IMG/VR virus record: IMGVR_UViG_3300021961_000054
Location: 1 to 64,000 of that record
Length of the DNA stretch: 64,000 bases
Direction: 5' to 3' (one strand)
Source: a virus
Each line of letters starts with the position of its first letter. Positions within the stretch are counted from its first letter, which is position 1. Below, piece after piece: positions 45,161 through 53,308 of this stretch. Under the pieces are notes generated by a model. It worked only from the letters and a program-made list of their open reading frames with translations, had not been told where the DNA came from and searched no databases. Both the position numbers and the translations under genes were made by a program.

Positions 45161-46001
45161 ATTGCGTCAAATTTTAGATAGAAAACGGGAAAATTTCCGA
45201 TTATCCTTTGAGGAGGATACACACAAATACACAATGTTAGACGTTGATGGGGAGTTAAAATCGGACTTCCCATCAGTATCTAAAGTAATGAAATTATTTT
45301 ATGATGAATTTCCCGCAGATAAAAAAGCTTTTGAAATGGCGGGAGGAGACCCAGATGAAACTGAAAGAATTTTAGCAGAATGGGCCGAAAAAGGAAGGAT
45401 ATCTACAAGCACAGGATCTAGAGTTCATTATTTTTTGGAAGAACATACCTTACAAGAATTTGATATTGATAAAGAAGTTAGACAACCAATTTTTGATTGT
45501 GATGCAGAACAAGTTGTTATTAGTGACACAATGATAACCGCTGGTAAAAGATATATTGATTTACTTAAGGAAAGGGGTTGTGTTTTACTAGATACTGAAA
45601 TTGTTTTAGGTCATCCAGAATTAGGATATACCGGACAACCTGATAAAGTTTGGGTTGTTGAAAGTGTTAATGGTGAACCAGGTCTACTAATCACAGACTG
45701 GAAAACAAATAAGGAAAAAAACTTTATAGTACAAAGATATATAAAACCAATGAGACCACCATTTGAGAACCTACCAAACAATGCCCTAGGTCACTATAAA
45801 ACACAACTTCCATTATATGGTAAGTTATTACTCAAAATGTTAGAAGGTACAAAATATGAAAATATACCATTACTAGGTTGTATCATTGTTAGGTTAACAG
45901 AAGATAGAGAATATGTCGAATATAGAGTTGATAAATCCACAATAAATACTATACTTAATATGGATATTAAACCAATGTTGAAAAAAATAAAAAATAAATA
46001 A
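45135..46001 (+). CDS. PD-(D/E)XK nuclease (RecB/Cas4-like)
   Basis: 289 residues from ATG 45135; a TTG 13 codons upstream would lengthen the overlap and is less likely. The motifs are HYFLEEH, GYTGQPDKVWVV (Asp), LLITDWKTNK (D-x-K) and HYKTQLPLYGKLL (Q-x-x-x-Y), the usual RecB-family order. No Fe-S Cys cluster is apparent in the protein itself. It probably trims DNA during replication or recombination. Primase lies upstream and an Fe-S miniprotein follows 7 nt downstream. Confidence 0.75.
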   Translation: MDLKKVANELRQILDRKRENFRLSFEEDTHKYTMLDVDGELKSDFPSVSKVMKLFYDEFPADKKAFEMAGGDPDETERILAEWAEKGRISTSTGSRVHYFLEEHTLQEFDIDKEVRQPIFDCDAEQVVISDTMITAGKRYIDLLKERGCVLLDTEIVLGHPELGYTGQPDKVWVVESVNGEPGLLITDWKTNKEKNFIVQRYIKPMRPPFENLPNNALGHYKTQLPLYGKLLLKMLEGTKYENIPLLGCIIVRLTEDREYVEYRVDKSTINTILNMDIKPMLKKIKNK

Positions 46002-46008
46002 TAATAAA

Positions 46009-46131
46009 ATGAGTGATAGACCAAAATGCGGATGTGGAAACACACAAAACCCAGAAGGTTATTGTGATGGATCACATTTAAAATTAGTAAAAGAAGAAAC
46101 AAATAAAGAAAAAGAAGAAAAAAAAGATTAA
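46009..46131 (+). CDS. CDGSH-type iron-sulfur miniprotein
   Basis: 40 residues. CGCGNTQNPEGYCDGSH (residues 7-23) supplies the three Cys and one His ligands of the CDGSH (mitoNEET-type) 2Fe-2S cluster; the second-to-third Cys spacing is one residue longer than in most members. The rest is a highly charged Lys/Glu tail. It lies 7 nt after the nuclease gene and 3 nt before a zinc-ribbon gene. A role in redox sensing or Fe-S delivery is possible but unproven. Confidence 0.75.
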   Translation: MSDRPKCGCGNTQNPEGYCDGSHLKLVKEETNKEKEEKKD

Positions 46132-46134
46132 GTT

Positions 46135-46350
46135 ATGGAAGACATTATTAAACCAAGAATTGATTTAAAACAACAAGAAACTATAAAATGTGAAAAGTGT
46201 GAGTCAAAATTCTTTAAAGAAGTCACAATGCTTAAAAAGGTACCAAAATTATTAACAGGATCCCAAGAAGATACACTAGTACCATTCCCAACTTATATGT
46301 GCAATGAGTGTGGACACGTAAATAAAGATTTTGAACTTTTTATTGATTAA
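46135..46350 (+). CDS. Zinc-ribbon miniprotein
   Basis: 71 residues with KCEKCESKF and YMCNECGHV, a standard four-Cys zinc ribbon split by about 30 residues. It may bind DNA, RNA or a protein partner. It is part of a run of tiny genes after the nuclease. Confidence 0.65.
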   Translation: MEDIIKPRIDLKQQETIKCEKCESKFFKEVTMLKKVPKLLTGSQEDTLVPFPTYMCNECGHVNKDFELFID

Positions 46351-46352
46351 AA

Positions 46353-46499
46353 ATGGAAGTTGGAAAAATGACAATAAGTGAAGCCTATAAACATTTACAA
46401 CCAATTGCTAATGCATATGGTTTAAGGTTAAATAGAGTTAAAGATTTTAGATTTGCAAGACTAGTTTTAGTAAACCTCTATAATAGGGAACTAATATGA
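46353..46499 (+). CDS. 48-residue protein, unknown
   Basis: ATG two bases after the previous stop, TGA overlapping the next ATG. It has a helical composition (MTISEAYKHLQPIANAY) and a basic C-terminal half. The tight gene packing supports it as real. Confidence 0.5.
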   Translation: MEVGKMTISEAYKHLQPIANAYGLRLNRVKDFRFARLVLVNLYNRELI

Positions 46500-46600
46500 A
46501 AAAAATATTAAATTATATAAAAAAATGGTGGAAAAGACATATAGTTGATGTTTGTCCACCACACTTAGAGGACGATGAATTTTCCAATAAGTACAGATAA
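46496..46600 (+). CDS. 34-residue basic protein, unknown
   Basis: It starts on an ATGA overlap with the previous stop. The sequence is a basic, Trp-containing amphipathic helix (KKILNYIKKWWKRHIV) followed by an acidic tail. It might associate with membranes or nucleic acid. Confidence 0.45.
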   Translation: MKKILNYIKKWWKRHIVDVCPPHLEDDEFSNKYR

Positions 46601-46626
46601 TAATAAACAAATTAAAAATTAAAAAA
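46601..46626 (+). repeat. 26-nt leader repeated at 47391-47416
   Basis: The AT-rich leader (TAATAAACAA, then ATTAAAAATT and A-run) directly before ATGGGAAA is identical before the genes at 46626 and 47417. It acts as an A-rich translation start region without a Shine-Dalgarno sequence. Confidence 0.6.
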
Positions 46627-47393
46627 TGGGAAATTTTATTTATTCTAGGGTGACTATTGAACCTTCAGAAGCGATGGACAAAATTTGTGGTATGATTGAA
46701 AATATGCCAAAATCCGAGTATGGAAAAGAAACAACAACAGTTGTTAAAACATTTTATACCGAAGAAGAATTAAAAAAACCATATAATAATGGTGAGGCAG
46801 AATATCCAATAACAGATACTGGGGTAAATCACGGATGGTTATATGATAACGTTGGTACTAAATGGATTAGTGTTGGTGTTGACGATGATATTAGAATTGA
46901 GTCACCAAGTTACATACCTGATGGATTTCTTATTAAATTATATAGTCTATGTATAAATGAGTTTGAAAATGTTAGTGTGACCTGTAAATGGTACGATGAA
47001 ACAGAAACTCAATGTGGTACCGCTTTAGTTTGGAATGGTATTTACACTGAAGACGAGGAAACTTTAGAAGGTGAGAATATTTCTGATCCTATTTATGAGG
47101 TTATAGGTGAAGAAGATATTGACGAGATTAAAGAATGGGTTTTAAGTCAAATTAATGATAACTCATATACTAAACCAGAAGAAGTTGAGTCTATGAATGA
47201 AGAGGAACTTCGTTATCTATTTGAAGATTGGAAAAATCAGGGTAAATGGGACCACATTACTGATCGTCAACAATCTATGTATTATTCTTGTGAAGAAGCA
47301 ATTGAAACTGAAGATTTCGAGTTCCCAATATCAAAAGTTAAAAAAATCGCAAATATGAAATATGAAATGGTAACAGATTGTTATCCTTTTTAA
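46626..47393 (+). CDS. Unknown acidic protein, possibly YubB-like
   Basis: 255 residues, acidic, Trp and Tyr rich. YSRVTIE at the N-terminus, the CKWYDETETQCG segment near the middle and a C-terminal helical region recall the YubB/DUF1281 ferredoxin-like group of plasmid and phage proteins, but the match is weak. No catalytic residues are visible. It has the repeated 26-nt leader. Confidence 0.55.
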   Translation: MGNFIYSRVTIEPSEAMDKICGMIENMPKSEYGKETTTVVKTFYTEEELKKPYNNGEAEYPITDTGVNHGWLYDNVGTKWISVGVDDDIRIESPSYIPDGFLIKLYSLCINEFENVSVTCKWYDETETQCGTALVWNGIYTEDEETLEGENISDPIYEVIGEEDIDEIKEWVLSQINDNSYTKPEEVESMNEEELRYLFEDWKNQGKWDHITDRQQSMYYSCEEAIETEDFEFPISKVKKIANMKYEMVTDCYPF

Positions 47394-47416
47394 TAAACAA
47401 ATTAAAAATTAAAAAA

Positions 47417-47617
47417 ATGGGAAAAAAACTAATATGGTTTGAGTCTTACACTGTAATCAATAAGTACTCAGCAGAATTAACGGATGAACAAGCTAAACTA
47501 TTTGAAGAAGATCAAGATAGATTTTACGATGAAGTTGATTATATGGAAAACCAAGACTTAGAATGGGATAAAATTAAAAACGAAGAAATGTACGATTTTA
47601 CTATTGAGGAGGATTAA
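47417..47617 (+). CDS. Small acidic protein, unknown
   Basis: 66 residues from ATG 47417, after the repeated leader; an upstream in-frame ATG at 47378 lies inside the previous gene. The composition is acidic and helical (TDEQAKLFEEDQDRFYDEV). Confidence 0.55.
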   Translation: MGKKLIWFESYTVINKYSAELTDEQAKLFEEDQDRFYDEVDYMENQDLEWDKIKNEEMYDFTIEED

Positions 47618-47619
47618 TT

Positions 47620-47916
47620 ATGTTTGAAGTTATTGGTTATATCACAGTATTCGCAATTTTAGCTGGATTAATCATCCTACAATATTCTTTAATGTCTTTA
47701 GGTTTATATAAGAAAAACTTAAATAATATTGAAAACGCAATTGGGTGGATACCACTACTACCATTTATATTAATGATTGTTGTTGGATTTTCATATATCT
47801 TAATATCTATTTTTAGACAATTAAAAATGTGGTTTGAAATTAATTGGGGTTGGATTTTTATTAAAAGAAAAAAAAGATCAGTTTGGGCCGAGTACATAAG
47901 AAAAAAATATAAATAA
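47620..47916 (+). CDS. Small membrane protein with two helices
   Basis: 98 residues with hydrophobic segments at about 3-25 and 43-66, then a basic tail (IKRKKRSVWAEYIRKKYK) likely in the cytoplasm. Made in the early block, it may alter the host membrane or anchor a complex. No family recognised. Confidence 0.55.
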   Translation: MFEVIGYITVFAILAGLIILQYSLMSLGLYKKNLNNIENAIGWIPLLPFILMIVVGFSYILISIFRQLKMWFEINWGWIFIKRKKRSVWAEYIRKKYK

Positions 47917-47917
47917 A

Positions 47918-48136
47918 ATGTTAAGTTATAAAGAATTTTATATTTGGTTAGAAGGATATCTATATGGAAAGTTGGAAAACAAAAATATAGATATCACACC
48001 TATTGTGGAAAAAATGGGACAAGTAAAGGAAGATAAAGTGGTAAACACCCAAAGACCAATGAATATTCCAATGCCTATAAACCCATTTAAGTTTGAAGAT
48101 GATGATTTAGGAAAACCACCAAAAATAGTAATGTAA
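47918..48136 (+). CDS. Small protein before gp47, unknown
   Basis: 72 residues. A short helical N-terminus (YKEFYIWLEGYLYGKL) is followed by a flexible Pro/Met-rich part. The stop overlaps the gp47 start by one base, suggesting translational coupling. Confidence 0.55.
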   Translation: MLSYKEFYIWLEGYLYGKLENKNIDITPIVEKMGQVKEDKVVNTQRPMNIPMPINPFKFEDDDLGKPPKIVM

Positions 48137-48915
48137 TGATTAAAACCTTAGTTCACTTTTCAGATTTACATATTAGACTATTCAAAGATCACGACCTTTA
48201 TAGGTCAATTATGGATAATGCAATTACTCAATGGAAAGAGATTAAACCAGACCGTATTGTGTTTACAGGTGATTTAGTGCACTCAAAAAACCAAATGACA
48301 CCAGAGTTAATCGAAATTGTTTCATGGTTATTAGTTGAATGTTCAAAAATAACAAAAACAATAGTAATACCAGGAAACCACGATGCTGTAATAAATAACT
48401 TAGATAGATTAGACGCACTAACACCAATAATTAATTCTTTAGATAATAACAATATTGTCTATTACAAAGATAGAGGGGTATATGAAGACGAAAATATAAG
48501 TTGGTGTGTATATTCACAATTCCAAGCTAATATTCCACCAGACTTAAATGTCGCAACCGGGATTAAAATTGGTTTATTTCATGGGCCAATACAAGGAATG
48601 AAAACAGATCTTGGTTATGACTTTGGTGATCACGCTTATGATATTGAGAAGTTTGATGGGTTAGATGTTGTTCTTTGTGGTGACATACATAAAAGACAAG
48701 AGTTTAATATAAAAAATGGAAAAGGTTATATGATTGGATCAACAATACAACAAAATATTGGAGAAGCTATTGAAAGACATGGATATGGTATATACGATGT
48801 TGAAACAAAAGAATATAATTATGTTGATTTGTTTAATCCTAAACCATTTTTAAAATTTGAAATCAAATCTTTTGATGACATAATAAATGGTACTGAAAAA
48901 CTTAAAAACATTTAA
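48136..48915 (+). CDS. 47: gp47/SbcD-type recombination nuclease subunit
   Basis: 259 residues, shorter than T4 gp47 (339). Metallophosphoesterase motifs occur in order: FSDLHIR, VFTGDLVHSK, PGNHDA, LFHGPIQG and CGDIHKRQ. With the gp46 ATPase it resects DNA ends for recombination-dependent replication. Its partner is 1.4 kb downstream, separated by three small genes. Confidence 0.85.
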   Translation: MIKTLVHFSDLHIRLFKDHDLYRSIMDNAITQWKEIKPDRIVFTGDLVHSKNQMTPELIEIVSWLLVECSKITKTIVIPGNHDAVINNLDRLDALTPIINSLDNNNIVYYKDRGVYEDENISWCVYSQFQANIPPDLNVATGIKIGLFHGPIQGMKTDLGYDFGDHAYDIEKFDGLDVVLCGDIHKRQEFNIKNGKGYMIGSTIQQNIGEAIERHGYGIYDVETKEYNYVDLFNPKPFLKFEIKSFDDIINGTEKLKNI

Positions 48916-49577
48916 TGGAATTACCTAAAGATTTAAAAGACAAAATTTGGAATTATTGTCGTTTAAATGATATTACTGATTTGAATGATTTTATGATTAA
49001 AACACTTAAAAAAGGTTTTGATATCGAAGTCTATGGACTTTTAGGTGAAACTAATAATGATGGTGAAAACTTGGTTGAAAAGGAGATAATAGTTGAAAAA
49101 CGAGTGGAAATCCCGGTCGAAGTAATCAAAGAAGTTGAAAAAGTGGTAGAAGTTATCAAAGAGATACCAGTTGATAGGGTGGTTGAAAAAGAAATTTATA
49201 TCACAGATGACAACCAAATAAATGAACTAGTTGGAAAGGTCAGTAATCTAGAGGAAAATATTTTCCAGTTAAATCAAGAAATTGAATCGGAACGTAAAAT
49301 TTTTTCCACTAAGGTAGAAGAGATGGAAATTTTTTTCCAAAAAGAAATGTCTAAAAAGAATGAAGAATTAGACGAACTTAGACAAAGTTTAGACATTAAG
49401 TTAGACGATAACAAAGAAAAAATGCTACAGGATACACTACAAAAACTAAGAAAAGAACTATTAGATAAGAATAAAAAAATAGAAGAATTACAAAACATAA
49501 ACAAAGATTTACAATTATTAAACACACAGAAAAAAGGGTTTTATATGCGTGGATCAAATTTAAATGATACATTATGA
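48915..49577 (+). CDS. Coiled-coil protein between gp47 and gp46
   Basis: 220 residues. A repetitive VEKxVEVPVEVIKEVEK-like segment (about 55-100) leads into a long heptad coiled coil (about 105-205). No catalytic motif. It overlaps gp47 by one base and the membrane protein by 4 nt. It could scaffold or tether the nuclease; this is inference from position. Confidence 0.6.
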   Translation: MELPKDLKDKIWNYCRLNDITDLNDFMIKTLKKGFDIEVYGLLGETNNDGENLVEKEIIVEKRVEIPVEVIKEVEKVVEVIKEIPVDRVVEKEIYITDDNQINELVGKVSNLEENIFQLNQEIESERKIFSTKVEEMEIFFQKEMSKKNEELDELRQSLDIKLDDNKEKMLQDTLQKLRKELLDKNKKIEELQNINKDLQLLNTQKKGFYMRGSNLNDTL

Positions 49578-49924
49578 CACAATTATTAATTTTTATTTTA
49601 GCCGCCTATGGGATGACAACTATACTAGTATATGGGTCAATATTTAATAACCTTAGAGAATCTATACATAGATGGGGTAATAGTGACTATATGGCTTTTA
49701 ATGGTCTTGGTAAATTCCTATCAGGTCTTATTTCTTGTGTGTTATGCACCTCAGCATGGGTTGGATTCTTTTTTTCTTTAACAATGTTTTCACCAATACA
49801 TCATTTTATTGGACTTAATGAATGTTTTTCAGTATTCTTTGATGGAATGCTATCAGCAGGTTCCGTATGGGCAATAAATGGAATAATTGAATGGTTTGAA
49901 GAAAATAGACCAAGTAGTAATTAA
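49574..49924 (+). CDS. Membrane protein, DUF1360-like
   Basis: 116 residues with hydrophobic helices at about 1-20, 48-70 and 85-105. SCVLCTSAWVGFF recalls the DUF1360 group of small membrane proteins. It lies within the recombination operon, overlapping the coiled-coil gene by 4 nt. Confidence 0.55.
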   Translation: MTQLLIFILAAYGMTTILVYGSIFNNLRESIHRWGNSDYMAFNGLGKFLSGLISCVLCTSAWVGFFFSLTMFSPIHHFIGLNECFSVFFDGMLSAGSVWAINGIIEWFEENRPSSN

Positions 49925-49943
49925 TTAACAAAAATAAATAAAA

Positions 49944-50348
49944 ATGGGAAAAAAAGCAAAAGAACATAGAAAAAAAGTCGCTAAAAGAAATCAAAGAATT
50001 TCACAACAAAGGTATTCAGCACAAAACGCATTAACAAAAATGATGGAGCAAATGGCAAAAATGCAAGATAGTGAAAATTTAAACGTTAATGCTGGAGGTA
50101 AAGAGGTACCATTTGAATTTGTTGCAGAACCTGAATCTTCTGGAATAAAAGGATTTGAACTTAGCGATGAACCAGTAGTTAAACACGATGGAATGACATA
50201 TAATCCAGAAAATCCAATTGAAACACTAAAAGTAGATGAGGTTGAACCAGAATTTGATAGTGCTGGATTTAGTATTGAAGATAGAGAGATTGATATTGAC
50301 ATTGATATGCCAGGTGAGTTTGTTAAAGTTAAAGATAGTAATGACTAA
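49944..50348 (+). CDS. Basic-then-acidic protein, unknown
   Basis: 134 residues. The first 30 are strongly basic (GKKAKEHRKKVAKRNQRI) and helical, while the rest is acidic and probably flexible. This bipartite charge suits a nucleic-acid-binding adaptor. It directly precedes gp46. Confidence 0.55.
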   Translation: MGKKAKEHRKKVAKRNQRISQQRYSAQNALTKMMEQMAKMQDSENLNVNAGGKEVPFEFVAEPESSGIKGFELSDEPVVKHDGMTYNPENPIETLKVDEVEPEFDSAGFSIEDREIDIDIDMPGEFVKVKDSND

Positions 50349-50356
50349 TAGTTCTT

Positions 50357-52729
50357 ATGGATTTATTCAATCCACCAAAACCATTCAATTACAAGATTAT
50401 GATAAAAGATTTGGACTTTTCAAAATTTGATAACCCAACAATACAAGTTGTATGGGAAGACCAACAAGAAAATTTCACACAAGATAAGATTAAAAGTGTT
50501 AAACACTACTTTCAAAAAAAGTATAACACTACTAACGTTAACATACTAACAAAGGTTAAAAACGTTGATCAAGAAACTGAACAAACAATAGATGTTTCAT
50601 TAAATGTAACTGACACTAACTATCAAACCAATTTACTTAAATCACATTTAAAAAATGTTGGTAATGAAGAATATCTAGAAAAAGTATTAGAGTTAAATCA
50701 AATTGTTGAGAACAAAATGCAAGAAAACAATGTTGATACCACACAATTTAAAAAGTGGTATATTAGAAACATTGAGTTTTCTAACTTTTTATCTTATGGT
50801 GAAAATCAAAGATTAGATTTTGACAAAATAGATGGTCTAATTGTTGTTGAATCAAACCCACCAAACTTTGGCGGTAAAACAGTTTTAACTGTCGACTTAC
50901 TAATGTTTTTATTTTTTAATGAAACAACAAAGACATCAAAAGCCGAAGAAGTTTTTAATAGGTTTAGTAATAGAGATGAAGTTAATGTTAAAGGTGAAAT
51001 TACTATTGATGGTGAGGACTATATCATAATTAGAAAAATTGAAAGAAAGAAGACTAAAAAAGGTGATTGGAATGTAAAAACAGAATTAGACTTCTTTAAA
51101 AAACTATCCGATGGTAGTCTACAAAACTTTACAGGAGAACAAAGACGAGAAACTGAAGCCTTTATTAAGAACTCAATTGGTACAAAAGAAGACTTCTTAA
51201 TGACAATTCTAACGACAGCCACAAATCTAGAAGAATTATTAGAATCAAAACCAACAGCTAGAGGACAGATCTTATCTAGATTTATGGGATTAGAGTTTTT
51301 AAAAACTAAAGAAGAAACCGGAAAAGAAATATATTCAGAATTTAATAAATCAAAACTATCAAATTTATATAATTCAGAAGAATTAAAAAATGGAATTGAA
51401 GACTATAAAAACGACATCATAGATTATGAAACAATAATCAAAGAATGCGAAGACGACTTACTTGAGATTGAAAATAATATCAAAAAAGGTAAATCGTATA
51501 GGGATGAAATGTTGAGTAAAAAACATATGGATATTGACAATGAAATATTAACATTAAATCCTGAAAAAACAAAAGAAAAAATCATAGAGTTAAATGGTGA
51601 AAAAGAAACCATTGTTACCAAACTAAAAGATTTAAACGTAATTGAACCATCCAAGTATTATCACGAAGATAAACACGATGAGGTTAAAGAGGAATATAGT
51701 ACATTAAACAAAGAACTAATTCAACTAGAAACAAAGATTGAGGACATTGAAAACCTAAAGTCATCAGTTGAAGGTGGAATTAAATGTGAACATTGCGGAA
51801 TTGAGCTTATGAACGCAGCAATTACAAATGCAAAAATTGCCGAACTTGATGGTTTTATCCTTCATAAAGGTAAGATAATTAAGTTAATGAGTGATTTATC
51901 CAACAAAGAACAAATATTTGTTAAGTTAAAAAAGGAGTTTGATGAGTATGAAAAAAATAAACTCATTAAAGAAAAGTACGACTTGAGTATTGAAGGATAT
52001 AATCTTAAAATTGAAAATCTAGAAACAAAATTAAAGAGATGGAACGAAATCCAGGATAAGGTCGTTACAAATAAAAAGATTGACGAAATGTTAATCAAAG
52101 CCGACTTAAGATTAGATGAATTAGACTCTTTAAAAACGACTAACAACACAAAGATTGCGACTAACAAAAAGAATATTGAAAATACACACGAAAAAATTAA
52201 AAACAACGAAAATCTTATAACAAAGATTAAAGATGAGGATGATAAAGATAGAATATATAAAATATATCTAGAACTTTATGGTAAGAATGGTATTTCTAAA
52301 ACTATAATGAAAACTATGATGCCATTAATTAATTCAGAACTACAAAGATTAATGGAGGATAGTTCATATTTTAAACTCGAAATAAGAATTAGTGAAAAAA
52401 ATGAGGTTGAGTTTATTATGATTGATAATGGTACTGGTATTGAAAAATTAATGATATCAGGATCTGGTTATGAAAAAACAATTGCATCACTAGCACTAAG
52501 AGCTGTATTAAGTAAAGTATGTTCACTACCAAAGCCAAACGTTGTTGTTTTTGATGAGGTTTTTGGTAAAATCTCAAATGAGAACTTAGAAATGGTCGCA
52601 GAGTTTTTTATTAAGATTAAAGAATACTTTGACAAAATATTTATAATAACACACAATCCAATTGTTAATCAATGGGCTGACTATGTTGTTAAGATTACTA
52701 AAGAAAATAATATATCAAAAATTGTATAA
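50357..52729 (+). CDS. 46: gp46/SbcC-Rad50-type ATPase
   Basis: 790 residues (T4 gp46 is 560). An N-terminal extension of about 130 residues precedes the usual start (IRNIEFSNFLSYGENQRLDF). Walker A is NPPNFGGKT, near residue 170. Two long coiled coils flank a zinc hook CEHC near 477-480. The ABC signature region (LMISGSGYEK) and Walker B (VVVFDEVFGK) lie near the C-terminus. It should tether and open DNA ends with gp47. The N-terminal extension is unusual and unassigned. Confidence 0.85.
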   Translation: MDLFNPPKPFNYKIMIKDLDFSKFDNPTIQVVWEDQQENFTQDKIKSVKHYFQKKYNTTNVNILTKVKNVDQETEQTIDVSLNVTDTNYQTNLLKSHLKNVGNEEYLEKVLELNQIVENKMQENNVDTTQFKKWYIRNIEFSNFLSYGENQRLDFDKIDGLIVVESNPPNFGGKTVLTVDLLMFLFFNETTKTSKAEEVFNRFSNRDEVNVKGEITIDGEDYIIIRKIERKKTKKGDWNVKTELDFFKKLSDGSLQNFTGEQRRETEAFIKNSIGTKEDFLMTILTTATNLEELLESKPTARGQILSRFMGLEFLKTKEETGKEIYSEFNKSKLSNLYNSEELKNGIEDYKNDIIDYETIIKECEDDLLEIENNIKKGKSYRDEMLSKKHMDIDNEILTLNPEKTKEKIIELNGEKETIVTKLKDLNVIEPSKYYHEDKHDEVKEEYSTLNKELIQLETKIEDIENLKSSVEGGIKCEHCGIELMNAAITNAKIAELDGFILHKGKIIKLMSDLSNKEQIFVKLKKEFDEYEKNKLIKEKYDLSIEGYNLKIENLETKLKRWNEIQDKVVTNKKIDEMLIKADLRLDELDSLKTTNNTKIATNKKNIENTHEKIKNNENLITKIKDEDDKDRIYKIYLELYGKNGISKTIMKTMMPLINSELQRLMEDSSYFKLEIRISEKNEVEFIMIDNGTGIEKLMISGSGYEKTIASLALRAVLSKVCSLPKPNVVVFDEVFGKISNENLEMVAEFFIKIKEYFDKIFIITHNPIVNQWADYVVKITKENNISKIV

Positions 52730-52757
52730 TAATTTTTTTTTAAGAAAGATTATTTTA

Positions 52758-52765
52758 TATATTTG
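52758..52765 (+). promoter_or_regulatory. TATATTTG -7 element before the sigma operon
   Basis: It is an exact TAnnTTTG match 14 nt before the next ATG. The expected -33 region is a T-run without a clear TTTG. Confidence 0.55.
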
Positions 52766-52779
52766 TAAAAAATAAATCT

Positions 52780-53307
52780 ATGAAATACTTACTTTTTATT
52801 TACCCATGTGATAATACTTGGGACAAAGACGAACACAACAAGATTGTCGCAACAGAGATATCAACAGTGATTGAATCAGTTGAGGTTAAATTCATTTTTG
52901 GTGAAAACCATTCAATATTTCATTTTAATAGTGGACTATCATATTCTGAATTGGAAATTTTTGTTGAGCTATTAAAAGATGATGTCCCAGAATTTATGTA
53001 CTTTATCGTTGAAGATGCAAAAAATGTTGCGTCAAATATGGATAAAAATCATTTAACTTATTTAATGGATTTAGAGGTCAAGCCAAAAAAGAAGAATAGA
53101 ATTAAAGATATATTTAAAAATAATCAAGACATCTTTAGTTTTTATAATTTAACTAAAATAATAAACAATGATCAGTATAATTTCTTAAAAGAGGAGACCT
53201 GTGATTTGACTATTGATGAAATTTTAGATAAAATTATAGAACAAGGTATTGACTCTTTGACAAAACTAGAAAAATTGAAATTAGATGAATATTCAAAAGA
53301 ACAATAA
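52780..53307 (+). CDS. Unknown protein with DUF6576-like C-terminus
   Basis: 175 residues. The C-terminal part (IDEILDKIIEQGIDSLTKLEK) closely follows the ILDKI..xGxxSLTxxEK pattern of DUF6576, a short tail found on Bacteroidota proteins. The N-terminal half (KYLLFIYPCDNTWD, FHFNSGLSYSELEIFVELL) has no recognised family. It stands one base before the sigma factor gene, so it may modulate that factor; inference only. Confidence 0.6.
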   Translation: MKYLLFIYPCDNTWDKDEHNKIVATEISTVIESVEVKFIFGENHSIFHFNSGLSYSELEIFVELLKDDVPEFMYFIVEDAKNVASNMDKNHLTYLMDLEVKPKKKNRIKDIFKNNQDIFSFYNLTKIINNDQYNFLKEETCDLTIDEILDKIIEQGIDSLTKLEKLKLDEYSKEQ

Positions 53308-53308
53308 T

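Noticed and set aside
51862-52206. Antisense frame rich in Phe, Leu and Ser resembling a membrane protein.
   Set aside because: It lies fully inside gp46, and antisense of Lys/Glu/Asn-rich coiled coils routinely gives such hydrophobic frames.
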